NCBI GenBank assembly: GCA_012839665.1
Contig: DUMX01000258.1
Coordinates: forward strand, 1 to 7,964
Direction: 5' to 3'
DNA: 7,964 bases
From: Gelria sp.
GTDB lineage: Bacteria; Bacillota; Syntrophomonadia; Syntrophomonadales; Syntrophomonadaceae
Below are positions 1-7,056 of the stretch, in pieces (the stretch's first letter is position 1; each line of letters begins with the position of its first letter). The notes under the pieces were generated by a model. It had not been told where the DNA came from, ran no database searches, and was given only the letters and a program-made list of their open reading frames with translations. Position numbers and translations under genes: made by a program.

Positions 1-1
1 A

Positions 2-2383
2 ATGGTAATGAGTATCCTTACCCGTAAATTATTGCGGACTATTCAGGCTACCCGCGGTCAGTTTCTGGCTCTGGTGGTGATTGTTACTCTGGGGGTAGTG
101 TTATATATCGGCATGACTACCTCTTATTATAATTTAAGCCGCTCCCAGCAGCAGTTTTATCAGGATTACGGTTTTGCGGATTACAATTTTATGGTAGTGA
201 AAGCACCGGAATCGGTGGTAGCCCGGGTGGAGGCTTTACCCGGAGTAGTCAAGGCTACCGGGCGTATGCAAAAGGATGTTCCTATTATAAAGGATGGGAA
301 TGAGAGGATAACTGGTCGTTTGACGGGCTATCCCCTGCCTATGGAGAATGAGGTTAACCGCCTGCACTTGTTATCCGGTCGCCCACTTGACCGGCAAAGC
401 TCGGAAAAGGTTAGTGCATTAGTTGACCCTCAGTATGCCCAGGCCAATGGCTTAACTCCTGGTCAGGAGATCGAGGTTATTGCTGATGGGAAAAAAGTAA
501 CCCTGGTAGTCACTGGTACTGCTACCAGTCCGGAGTTTATCTATCCTATGAAAGATGCAGCTTCCCTTTTTCCGGAACCGGAACGGTTTGGGATTTTAAT
601 GGTTTCTCAGTTTCAGGCTCAACAGATGCTGGGGTTACCCGGACAGATAAACCAGCTCCTGGTGGATTTGGCACCGGGGGTAGATGAAGAAGAAATTAAG
701 CAGCAAATTGAGAAAATACTGGAGCCTTATGGGAATATTAGTAGCTTTCCGCGTGGGGACCAGTCCAGCCATGTTGTATTGCAAGCGGAATTGGACGGTA
801 TTCAGCTTTTTGCCCGTTCTTTACCCTTTATGTTCTTTTTGGTAGCAGCAGCCATACAGTTTATTATTCTTACTCGCATGATTCGTTCCCAGCGGTTGGC
901 CATCGGTGTCATGAAGGCACTGGGTTACAATAACCGCCGCATAATGTGGCATTATACGGCCTACGGCCTGGCAGTTGGTTTGGTGGCAGCTACCCTGGGC
1001 AGTATTCTGGGGATGGGTTTGGCCACTGCTTTAAATAATCTTTTTGCCCAGTTTTTTAATCTACCGGCTATGGTAAATGACGTTAATATCCGGGTAGTGC
1101 TGTACAGTTTCCTGATTACATCTATGGTAGGCATGGCTTCAGGGCTTTTGGCTTCCCGGTCGGTAATTCGCATTAACCCGGCAGAGGCTATGCGGACCCA
1201 GCCCCCCGCCTTCGGACGGCGCACCCCTTTGGAGAGCTGGCCCTGGTTATGGAAACAGTTAAGCAGTAGTTGGAAAATGAGCCTGCGCTCCATATTTCGT
1301 AACCGGGGACGTTTTGTAGTTACTGTTTTAGGGATTATCAGCTCAGTAGTTCTGCTGGTTTTTGCCTGTTTTTCCCTGGATGCTACTGACTATCTCATGA
1401 ACCAGAATTTTAAGCAAATTAACCGCTACGATTATTTGATTCGTTTTACCGAGCCTATTAAGTATACTGAGATTTTAGACTGGAACTGCTGGGATGAGGT
1501 GCAGCGTATGGAACCTATGATGGAGCTGCCGGTAAAACTTTACGCCCGGGGAGAATCAGAGGATGAAGTGCTGGTGGGAATGGCACCTTCCAGCCGATTG
1601 AAACGAGTTTATGATAAATTTGGACAGGAGCACCAGATTCCTGACCAGGGTATCCTTATTAGTAAGCGGGTTGCTGATAAATTGGGACTACAGGTGGGGG
1701 ATGAAGTTAAGGTGGAGACTACCTTGGGGATTGGCCCTTCGCGTACCTCTTACCTTACTATAATGGGTATAAACGAACCTATGATTGGCAGTGGCTCTTA
1801 TGTATCGTTAGATACGGCAAATAGTATGCTGGGTGAACAAGAGGTTGCCAGTGCTGTCCTGTTAAAACTAGATAAAGCCCAGATGCCATCATTGGAAAAT
1901 CGCTTACAGGAAATGAGCCGGGTGGGTTCGGTAACCAGCCCGACCCAGGAGCAGGAGACTTATGAGCAGCTGATGGGAACTGCCACCACTTCGATTGCAG
2001 TATTAATACTTTTTGCCGGATTGCTGGGACTGGCTATCATTTATAACACATCAGTAATGACTTTTAATGAACGTGAGCGGGAATTAGCTTCCCTGCGGGT
2101 TTTGGGATACTCGCGGGGAGAGGTTGCTGGTCTGCTGCGCCAGGAAACCTGGATTCAGGCGGTATTGGGAATTGGGTTGGGACTACCAACTGGTAAGGCT
2201 GCAGGGGCGGCTTACATGGCCAGTGCCAGTACCGACCTGTATAGCTTTCCAGTTATCATTTACCCTCGTACTTATTTTATAGTTGCCGGAGTAGCACTAA
2301 TATTTGTCTGGATAGGACTGCAGCTAGCCAACCGCAAGGTAAGGCAACTGGACATGGTGGAAGCATTGAAAAATCAGGATTAA
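2..2383 (+). CDS. ABC transporter permease with two FtsX domains (MacB/FtsX superfamily)
   Basis: Integral membrane subunit of an ABC exporter or efflux system. The protein has two similar halves. Each half has one leading membrane helix (about residues 20-42 and 437-459), an extracytoplasmic MacB-like domain, and a three-helix FtsX domain (about 272-400 and 660-785). Both FtsX domains carry the usual cytoplasmic segment after the first helix (SQRLAIGVMKALGY and ERELASLRVLGYSRGE) and end with a basic stretch plus EAM/EAL (NPAEAMR, MVEALKN). That gives eight predicted helices, as in the long permeases of this superfamily, where MacB itself has four. Two start codons are possible: ATG at 2 and ATG at 8. 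The second gives MSILTRK and sits in TAATG, which could be the stop of an upstream gene overlapping this start, so 8 is somewhat more likely; the ribosome site is cut off. The adaptor gene follows after 14 bases. The ATPase is not visible. The substrate cannot be told from sequence. Confidence 0.93.
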   Translation: MVMSILTRKLLRTIQATRGQFLALVVIVTLGVVLYIGMTTSYYNLSRSQQQFYQDYGFADYNFMVVKAPESVVARVEALPGVVKATGRMQKDVPIIKDGNERITGRLTGYPLPMENEVNRLHLLSGRPLDRQSSEKVSALVDPQYAQANGLTPGQEIEVIADGKKVTLVVTGTATSPEFIYPMKDAASLFPEPERFGILMVSQFQAQQMLGLPGQINQLLVDLAPGVDEEEIKQQIEKILEPYGNISSFPRGDQSSHVVLQAELDGIQLFARSLPFMFFLVAAAIQFIILTRMIRSQRLAIGVMKALGYNNRRIMWHYTAYGLAVGLVAATLGSILGMGLATALNNLFAQFFNLPAMVNDVNIRVVLYSFLITSMVGMASGLLASRSVIRINPAEAMRTQPPAFGRRTPLESWPWLWKQLSSSWKMSLRSIFRNRGRFVVTVLGIISSVVLLVFACFSLDATDYLMNQNFKQINRYDYLIRFTEPIKYTEILDWNCWDEVQRMEPMMELPVKLYARGESEDEVLVGMAPSSRLKRVYDKFGQEHQIPDQGILISKRVADKLGLQVGDEVKVETTLGIGPSRTSYLTIMGINEPMIGSGSYVSLDTANSMLGEQEVASAVLLKLDKAQMPSLENRLQEMSRVGSVTSPTQEQETYEQLMGTATTSIAVLILFAGLLGLAIIYNTSVMTFNERERELASLRVLGYSRGEVAGLLRQETWIQAVLGIGLGLPTGKAAGAAYMASASTDLYSFPVIIYPRTYFIVAGVALIFVWIGLQLANRKVRQLDMVEALKNQD

Positions 2384-2397
2384 AAAGGAGGGCACCG

Positions 2398-3561
2398 ATG
2401 AAAAGCAAAAAAGCCTGGATTATTGGGGGGATTATCCTTGCTGCTGTTATAGCTGCAGTAGCTATAATAGGGAGCAGTGGTGAAGAGGTGGAAGTGGTCA
2501 AGGCCAGCCGCGGGACTTTTATCCTTACGGTTGAGGAAACTGGTTATGTAGAAGCAGCTAATGACCGAGAAGTACAGGCGACTTCGGTAGCCCAGGTGCG
2601 CGATTTGCTGGTTGAATCGGGGGATAAGGTCAGGCTGGGGCAGATATTAATCAAACTTTCCAGCTCAGAGTTAACTGCCGAGATTGAATCTGCTCGTTCC
2701 CAGTTGGCCCGAACAGAAGGAGAGTTGCAAGCTGCCGAACTAAGTATCCAGTCAATCCGTCTGGAGCTTAAGCAGGCGGAAAATGACCTGGCTAGAAAGA
2801 AAGTCCTGCTGCAATCGGGGGCATTAGCCCGGGCTGAATATGAAAAAGCTGAATTGCAGGTGGACAAATTAAGGAAGAGTGTATCGCAACAGGAAGCTGG
2901 CGTTAGCGGTTTAAATAAACAGGTGTCCAGTCTGGGTGCAATGCTTAACAGTCTCGAAGAAAAAGCAGGGGAACTTCAGGTTATAAGTCCGATATCCGGG
3001 ACTATTCTAGATTTACCAGTTGAAGTCGGGCAGGTAGTAGCACCAGGTACACCATTGGTTCAAATCGGGGCTGATAACCAACTGGAGGTTAAAACTGAGC
3101 TTTTAAGTGATGACACCCGGCGGGTAAAAACCGGGCAGACTACCCGGATTACTGCTCCCGTATTAGGTGACCAGGCTCTCAGCGGTCAGGTCAGCAAAAT
3201 CTATCCCCGCGCTTACGAGAAAACCTCCGCCCTGGGGGTAATCCAGCGCCGGGTCCCGGTGGTTATTGCTTTAAACCAATCGGCGAATCTGCAGCCCGGA
3301 TATGAGGTACGGGTTGCTATCGAAACCCTGCGTAAGGAAGGAGTTATTCTGCTCCCTCGTGAATCGGTACGGCTTACTGAAGACGGGTATTACCGCGTCC
3401 TGGTGGTAAATGAAAACCGTATAGAAGAACGGTCGATTGAAATAGGTGAAAAAAATCAGCAATGGGTCGAGGTTATTAAGGGAATCAAGGTAGGCGAAAC
3501 CGTAGTCCGGGATGGAAGCCTGGAACTTAAGGAAGGTAGTCGGGTTAAAGCGGTTAACTGA
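2398..3561 (+). CDS. HlyD/MacA-family membrane fusion (adaptor) subunit of the ABC efflux system
   Basis: Periplasmic-type or extracellular adaptor partnering the FtsX permease encoded just upstream. A strong AAAGGAGGG (2384-2392) starts right after the permease stop and lies five bases before the ATG, so the genes are co-transcribed. The order is: short basic N-terminus, one membrane helix (about 7-27), first half of a lipoyl/barrel-sandwich domain (about 41-88, with VEETGYVEA and LVESGDKVRLGQIL), a long coiled-coil hairpin (about 90-190), second lipoyl half (about 191-224, with ISPISGTILDLPVEVGQ), a beta-barrel domain (about 228-310) and a C-terminal membrane-proximal domain ending in GSRVKAVN. 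The 387-residue length is normal for MacA/YknX-like adaptors. The hairpin tip carries R133, L137 and A144 with the spacing of the TolC-contact RLS motif of AcrA-type adaptors, with alanine for serine. The exported substrate is unknown. Confidence 0.93.
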   Translation: MKSKKAWIIGGIILAAVIAAVAIIGSSGEEVEVVKASRGTFILTVEETGYVEAANDREVQATSVAQVRDLLVESGDKVRLGQILIKLSSSELTAEIESARSQLARTEGELQAAELSIQSIRLELKQAENDLARKKVLLQSGALARAEYEKAELQVDKLRKSVSQQEAGVSGLNKQVSSLGAMLNSLEEKAGELQVISPISGTILDLPVEVGQVVAPGTPLVQIGADNQLEVKTELLSDDTRRVKTGQTTRITAPVLGDQALSGQVSKIYPRAYEKTSALGVIQRRVPVVIALNQSANLQPGYEVRVAIETLRKEGVILLPRESVRLTEDGYYRVLVVNENRIEERSIEIGEKNQQWVEVIKGIKVGETVVRDGSLELKEGSRVKAVN

Positions 3562-3604
3562 TAATAATTTAAGGGCAGTTCTGTACTTATTATTACTAAA
3601 AACA

Positions 3605-3633
3605 TTTATTATCTGGCAGAATTAACGTATAAT
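3605..3633 (+). promoter_or_regulatory. Candidate promoter of the Phd/RelE-type toxin-antitoxin operon
   Basis: A perfect TATAAT at 3628-3633 lies 30 bases before the antitoxin ATG. Seventeen bases upstream is TTTATT (3605-3610), only a weak match to TTGACA. The -10 assignment is reasonable; the -35 is doubtful. The rest of the 102-base gap after the adaptor gene is AT-rich and shows no convincing GC-rich terminator. Confidence 0.45.
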
Positions 3634-3649
3634 AATAGTAGAATTATTA
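3630..3649. repeat. AT-rich inverted repeat, candidate autoregulatory operator
   Basis: TAATAAT (3630-3636) and ATTATTA (3643-3649) form seven-base arms around a six-base spacer. They overlap the -10 box and lie just before the antitoxin ribosome site. Phd/YefM antitoxins typically repress their own operon through short palindromes at this position. The arms are low-complexity A+T, so chance cannot be excluded. Confidence 0.35.
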
Positions 3650-3663
3650 ATGCGAGGTGATAC

Positions 3664-3930
3664 ATGATGATTATTAAGTCTTCAACCACACTAAGAAATA
3701 ATTATGGTGCCATATCGGCCCTTGCCCACGAAGTGGAAGAGCCTATATATATTACAAAAAATGGTGAAGGTGATCTTGTTGTTATGAGCATTGAAGCCTT
3801 TGAGAAAAGGGAACAGATATTAAAGCTACGCTCAAAGATAGCTATCGCGGAACAATCCAGATTATCAGAAGAAACTACTATTACTATAGAAGAAGCAAAA
3901 AAGCGCCTGGAGGAAAAGTATAATGGCTAA
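3664..3930 (+). CDS. Type II antitoxin, Phd/YefM family
   Basis: An 88-residue antitoxin that should bind and neutralise the toxin encoded by the next gene and repress the operon. Residues about 5-50 show the Phd/YefM N-terminal fold: STTLRNNYGAISALAHE, then a short strand IYITKNGEGDLVVM and SIEAFEK. The charged helical tail (about 50-88, ending EEAKKRLEEKYNG) is the part that in this family wraps the toxin. GAGGTGA (3654-3660) is the ribosome site. Two consecutive ATGs (3664 and 3667) are both usable, differing by one residue. The last eight bases overlap the toxin gene, typical of translationally coupled pairs. Composition is clearly richer in A+T than the transporter genes before it. The family call is secure; the exact subfamily is not. 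Confidence 0.9.
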   Translation: MMIIKSSTTLRNNYGAISALAHEVEEPIYITKNGEGDLVVMSIEAFEKREQILKLRSKIAIAEQSRLSEETTITIEEAKKRLEEKYNG

Positions 3931-4231
3931 ATTCAGGCTGGAAATCTTATCTCCGGCTTGGAAAGAACTAGATGAAATTGCAAGCTATCATTTACATGTG
4001 GTGGGTCCTGTTTCAGCAAGGAGAATTACTGATAAAATACTTGATGCACTTTCCAGGCTGGAGGAATTTCCCTTATCCTGTCCATATGCACCGGATGCAG
4101 AGCTTAGAGATGCCGATTATAGAATGCTGGTGTGCGGCAAATATGTTTGCATATATCGACTGATTGGTGAAGTTGTCTACGTATACCATATAGTAAACGG
4201 GGCATACGAATATTCAAAACTATTTAAATAA
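3923..4231 (+). CDS. Type II toxin, RelE/ParE superfamily
   Basis: A 102-residue toxin paired with the Phd/YefM antitoxin. The start overlaps the antitoxin stop by eight bases and has a good internal ribosome site, TGGAGG (3908-3913). RelE/ParE features include the N-terminal strand FRLEILSPAWKELDEIASY, a helical hairpin (about 28-48), and the C-terminal sheet with DADYRMLVCGKYVCIYR (Y66, R67, Y74, Y78, R79) followed by VVYVYHIVNGAYEY. Members of the superfamily either cut mRNA on the ribosome (RelE/YoeB) or inhibit gyrase (ParE); sequence alone does not settle which. In many relatives the last strand ends in a G-R-x-D-Y type segment; here it reads G93-A94-Y95-E96-Y97 with no arginine, which may weaken RNase activity or indicate a different target. 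Confidence 0.88.
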   Translation: MAKFRLEILSPAWKELDEIASYHLHVVGPVSARRITDKILDALSRLEEFPLSCPYAPDAELRDADYRMLVCGKYVCIYRLIGEVVYVYHIVNGAYEYSKLFK

Positions 4232-4266
4232 ATTGGAACATATCCCTCGCAAGGTAGCTTTTATAC

Positions 4267-4272
4267 TATAAT
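4267..4272 (+). promoter_or_regulatory. Possible -10 box upstream of the SLH-protein gene
   Basis: TATAAT at 4267-4272 (with TATACT overlapping at 4262-4267) lies 32 bases before the chosen ATG. No acceptable -35 box is present at 16-18 bases. The TTGGAA at 4233-4238 is too far from either. The gene may instead use an activator or an alternative sigma factor, or be read from the toxin-antitoxin promoter. Confidence 0.3.
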
Positions 4273-4288
4273 ACAGTTAATAGTTGCC

Positions 4289-4296
4289 AGGGGGGA
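4289..4296 (+). promoter_or_regulatory. Ribosome binding site that fixes the SLH-protein start at 4305
   Basis: AGGGGGGA lies eight bases before ATG 4305. The open frame also contains a TTG at 4284, but that codon is upstream of this site and would place it inside the coding region. Starting at 4305 also gives a clean signal peptide. Confidence 0.75.
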
Positions 4297-4304
4297 TTAT
4301 TCTT

Positions 4305-6497
4305 ATGTGGAAAACAAGAGTAGCACTAATCTGTCTTATGGTATTTGCTCTTACGGTGCCGGAACCAGTTCTAGCGACAAACTCTATTCCGATAGCAATG
4401 CCCATTGCCAACCAACAGGATGGTTCAGCCACCGGGGAGTATAACATGATTTCTCGGGAAGAGGCCACGCAATCGATTATCAGGGCTTTCCCGGAGTTAA
4501 CTCGGGGAGTGGAGTTAAAAATGGAACAGGAAGGTTACTCTTCTGACGGTCACCCGATCTGGGAATTTGGTTCACCAGAAACCGGGGTTAGACCTGGCTC
4601 CGGTCACCGTGTGCTTAGCGGTTCGGTTGATGCGATAACCGGCAGGGTATTAACTATGAACTATAATCCGCTGCCGGAGTATTACCAGGGAAAACAGGTC
4701 AAGCTGACCCGGGAGCAGGCATTACAGAAGGCTCAAAGCTTCCTGGCCGCAATGGCGCCCGAGATAAAAGACTCGCTTAAGCTGGCTCAGGGGATTATCC
4801 CTTCATTTAATCCTAACACCAGCTTAACTACCTACTATAGTTTTTGTTGGAACCGCATGGTTGATGGGGTAGCAGTAAATTGGGAGCAGGTTATGATTGG
4901 GGTGGATGCCTATACCGGGTTGATTACCCATTATAACAACAGCTGTAAAGAGACTCAATTTTCCCCGGGGAAAATTAATATTTCCCAGGAACAAGCTATA
5001 GCCATCTTGTTAAACCAGGCTGGGGTTTATCCTGCTTACAAATACTCTACTACTAAAGATGGTCATATTACTGAGCAAATTATTCCGGTTTATGAACTAA
5101 ATACAGAAGCCATGTATATTGATGCCCTTACCGGTAAGTTCTTGAATTATCAGGGACAGGAGCTTCCGCAGGAGCAAATTAAGATTTATAACAGCGAATT
5201 TACTTCGCTGCTGAACGGGCCAGCTACCAATGAGCCGCCATTGACGGAAACAGAAGTTGACCCCCGCCAGGCCCAGGAAGCTGCTCGTCAGTTTTTACTG
5301 GCAGCAGGGTTTGAGGGTGAAATTATAAGGAGTGGCGGTGGCGGAGGCAGTGGCCCCGGATATAAAGAGGAACACTGGTCATACAGTCTCAGAAATGATG
5401 AAGATGATTCTGGGTTAAGAGTAGAAATAGATGCCTATACCGGTGAAGTTACCGGATTCTATAAAAGCGAAGGTAACTCTGCAATCAGTAATCCGGTTAG
5501 CTGGGAGCAGGCACTTCCAATAGCCCGGCAAGCTATAAAAAAACATAGTCCGGGAAAAGAAAACCTGTTAGTTCTTAAGCCAACCGCCGGTACCGACTAT
5601 GAACCGGGAAAACATATCTTTACTTTTGTCCGCTTGCTAAATGGCATACCTTTTGACCGGGACAACATAACTGTTACCATTAGCCAGCAAACTGGAGAAC
5701 TACTTGGTTACCATATTAGATGGAGACCGGTTCAGTGTCGTTCATTAAACCAAATGCTGGACCAAACCAGAGTACAAGCAATTTTGACGCAGCAGTTAAA
5801 TATCGAACTGGTCCATATGTCTACACTTGACAAAAATTATAAAGAAACTGGAGAACCGCGATTGGCCTACTTAATTTCCCGTCCTCGAGTAGATGCACAC
5901 AGCGGTGCTATGATATATGGGGGGAAAATCGACCCGACTGCAAATTCCTCAAAAGCACCTTTTGCCAGTCACTGGTCAGCGCCAGCCTTATCCATGTTAA
6001 ATGAAAACGGGTTACTTACCGATACCATAAACCCCGATGAGGCAATAACCAGACGGGAAGCATTAAAAGCAGTACTTACATCTACTAACCCGCGAGCCTA
6101 TTACAGTTATGCTCGCAGTAAACAGGTAGAATTAGTTGACATTAAGGCCGACGACCCTGACTACGAAACATTTGCCCTGGCCGCAAATCGGGGAATTATT
6201 TCCCCTCGGGGACAGTTTAATCCAGAGGGCTATATCAATCGTGAAGAACTGGCGGTTTGGGTAATTAAAAGCCTGGGCTACGATAATATTGCCCAAATTA
6301 AAAACCCCATCACCACCCCGGTCAAAGATGCAGGTAAAATTAGCGCCAACCGATATAACTATGTAGGTCTGGCTTACGGATTAGGTATTATAACCCCGGA
6401 TGAAAAGAACAACTTACGCCCCCTGGATAAGGTATCCCGGGCGGAATTAGCGATGATCGCCAGTCGCATACTGGCTCTGGCCCCTTCCGGGTATTAA
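4305..6497 (+). CDS. Exported YcdB/YcdC-PepSY multi-repeat protein with three C-terminal SLH repeats
   Basis: A 730-residue secreted protein held at the cell wall by S-layer homology repeats. The N-terminus is a signal peptide (M-W-K-T-R, hydrophobic to about residue 18, likely cut after PVLA at 24). Residues about 45-535 hold repeated YcdB/YcdC or PepSY-like modules. Each begins with a helix such as ISREEATQSI, LTREQALQKAQ, ISQEQAIAIL or VSWEQALPIAR, and each ends in a D-A-x-T-G turn; these turns are near D109, D201, D273 and D376, with degenerate copies near Q461 (QQTG) and D530 (DAHSG). A flexible SGGGGGSG linker is at 343-350. Three SLH repeats follow at about 551-594, 618-660 and 677-724 (for example YINREELAVWVIKSLGY and VSRAELAMIASRIL). 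PepSY modules are usually linked to protease inhibition or export-site regulation, but no enzyme motif is visible here, so the role is unknown. A similar architecture occurs in several anaerobic Bacillota. Confidence 0.88.
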   Translation: MWKTRVALICLMVFALTVPEPVLATNSIPIAMPIANQQDGSATGEYNMISREEATQSIIRAFPELTRGVELKMEQEGYSSDGHPIWEFGSPETGVRPGSGHRVLSGSVDAITGRVLTMNYNPLPEYYQGKQVKLTREQALQKAQSFLAAMAPEIKDSLKLAQGIIPSFNPNTSLTTYYSFCWNRMVDGVAVNWEQVMIGVDAYTGLITHYNNSCKETQFSPGKINISQEQAIAILLNQAGVYPAYKYSTTKDGHITEQIIPVYELNTEAMYIDALTGKFLNYQGQELPQEQIKIYNSEFTSLLNGPATNEPPLTETEVDPRQAQEAARQFLLAAGFEGEIIRSGGGGGSGPGYKEEHWSYSLRNDEDDSGLRVEIDAYTGEVTGFYKSEGNSAISNPVSWEQALPIARQAIKKHSPGKENLLVLKPTAGTDYEPGKHIFTFVRLLNGIPFDRDNITVTISQQTGELLGYHIRWRPVQCRSLNQMLDQTRVQAILTQQLNIELVHMSTLDKNYKETGEPRLAYLISRPRVDAHSGAMIYGGKIDPTANSSKAPFASHWSAPALSMLNENGLLTDTINPDEAITRREALKAVLTSTNPRAYYSYARSKQVELVDIKADDPDYETFALAANRGIISPRGQFNPEGYINREELAVWVIKSLGYDNIAQIKNPITTPVKDAGKISANRYNYVGLAYGLGIITPDEKNNLRPLDKVSRAELAMIASRILALAPSGY

Positions 6498-6518
6498 AGA
6501 CAAGGTCTGTTTTAAGCA

Positions 6519-6547
6519 TTGAACTCACTCCATATCTATAATATGAT
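6519..6547 (+). promoter_or_regulatory. Candidate promoter of the MNT/HEPN operon
   Basis: TTGAAC (6519-6524), a 17-base spacer, then TATGAT (6542-6547): four of six and five of six matches to the vegetative consensus at ideal spacing. This would give a leader of about 110 bases. A second possibility nearer the gene is TGATACAAT (6611-6619), an extended -10 without a good -35. Confidence 0.5.
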
Positions 6548-6563
6548 ATAAATGTAATATTGT

Positions 6564-6581
6564 GGATATACCAATATATCC
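6564..6581. repeat. Perfect short inverted repeat in the mntA leader
   Basis: GGATATA (6564-6570), loop CCAA, TATATCC (6575-6581). The repeat lies about 17 bases after the -10 box, so it could be an operator near the transcription start or an RNA hairpin in the leader. An overlapping alternative pairing, ATATTG (6557-6562) with CAATAT (6572-6577), cannot form at the same time. Confidence 0.45.
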
Positions 6582-6666
6582 TTTCAAATAGATAGTGAAA
6601 TTATAAGAAATGATACAATTATGAAAGAAGATTGTATGTACGTTCAAAAATAAAGGGGCGTTATTT

Positions 6667-7056
6667 ATGATTGGTTCTAAAGAGTGGCGTAAAGAATGTT
6701 TAAAAAAAGGGTTTAACGAAGAATTCTTGGATTCCTTTTTATTAAACCGAAACAAGAAGGAAAAAATAAATAAAGAACGTCCCGTGCAGGCCTGGAAGAA
6801 AGTCAAGGAAATAGCTGTGCTACTAAAAGAAAAATATCAGGCAGAAAAGGTATATTTATATGGTTCTCTGGTATGGGGCAAATTCCACGAACGTTCTGAT
6901 TTAGATATATTTGTTGTAGGCTTTAAGGGTGATTATTGGAAAGCATGGGTAGATGTTGAAGACATCGCTAGTCCATTTAATTTCGATCTGGTATGCTCAG
7001 AGGAGGCCGTTTCCTCTTTAAGAAAAAAAGTTTTAGAGCAGGGGGTGGAAATCTGA
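6667..7056 (+). CDS. mntA: Nucleotidyltransferase-domain antitoxin (MNT, MntA-like)
   Basis: A 129-residue minimal nucleotidyltransferase. The active-site signature is complete: G66-S67, ten residues, then D78-L-D80, plus a third acidic residue D107 in FNFDLVC. In characterised MNT/HEPN pairs, MntA transfers AMP from ATP to a tyrosine of the HEPN toxin and so silences it; the same role is inferred here from the adjacent HepT-like gene. About 60 residues precede the motif and look helical and strongly basic; the first 38 or so form an extension before the core. The C-terminus (VLEQGVEI) looks natural rather than truncated. AAGGGG (6653-6658) lies eight bases before the ATG. The stop codon sits within CTGA at 7053-7056, where the HEPN gene probably begins. 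The 5' half is very AT-rich compared with the preceding gene. The symbol is by family resemblance. Confidence 0.88.
   Translation: MIGSKEWRKECLKKGFNEEFLDSFLLNRNKKEKINKERPVQAWKKVKEIAVLLKEKYQAEKVYLYGSLVWGKFHERSDLDIFVVGFKGDYWKAWVDVEDIASPFNFDLVCSEEAVSSLRKKVLEQGVEI
7023..7029 (+). other. Possible -1 frameshift (or transcriptional slippage) heptamer A_AAA_AAA near the end of mntA
   Basis: Seven consecutive A bases are phased as A-AAA-AAA in the mntA frame (AGA AAA AAA GTT). A -1 slip here enters exactly the frame of the HEPN gene, which is open from at least 6993. An SD-like AGAGGAGG lies upstream (6999-7006), 16 bases before the heptamer. The predicted fusion would be mntA residues 1-121 plus 182 residues, through a Gly-rich joint (SFRAGGGN). 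The phasing is read directly; use by ribosomes is inference. Confidence 0.35.

Noticed and set aside
512..529. Perfect inverted repeat ACTGGTA-CTGC-TACCAGT.
   Set aside because: It lies inside the permease coding region with no promoter or terminator context; most likely chance from Thr/Gly codons.
961..1293. Minus-strand open frames within the permease and adaptor genes (also 2277-2501, 2544-2867 and 3271-3462).
   Set aside because: They are antisense shadows of well-supported genes with no ribosome sites or domain features.
4284..4304. TTG start giving a seven-residue longer SLH protein.
   Set aside because: The ribosome site AGGGGGGA (4289-4296) lies after this codon and serves ATG 4305, which also gives a normal signal peptide.
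6494..6515. Possible terminator after the SLH gene (AGAC-AAG-GTCT then GTTTT).
   Set aside because: The stem has only four pairs next to the loop and a short, interrupted T-run; too weak to call.
6993..7052. ATG 6993 as the hepT start.
   Set aside because: No ribosome site precedes it, it would overlap mntA by 64 bases, and the added residues are not part of the HEPN domain.
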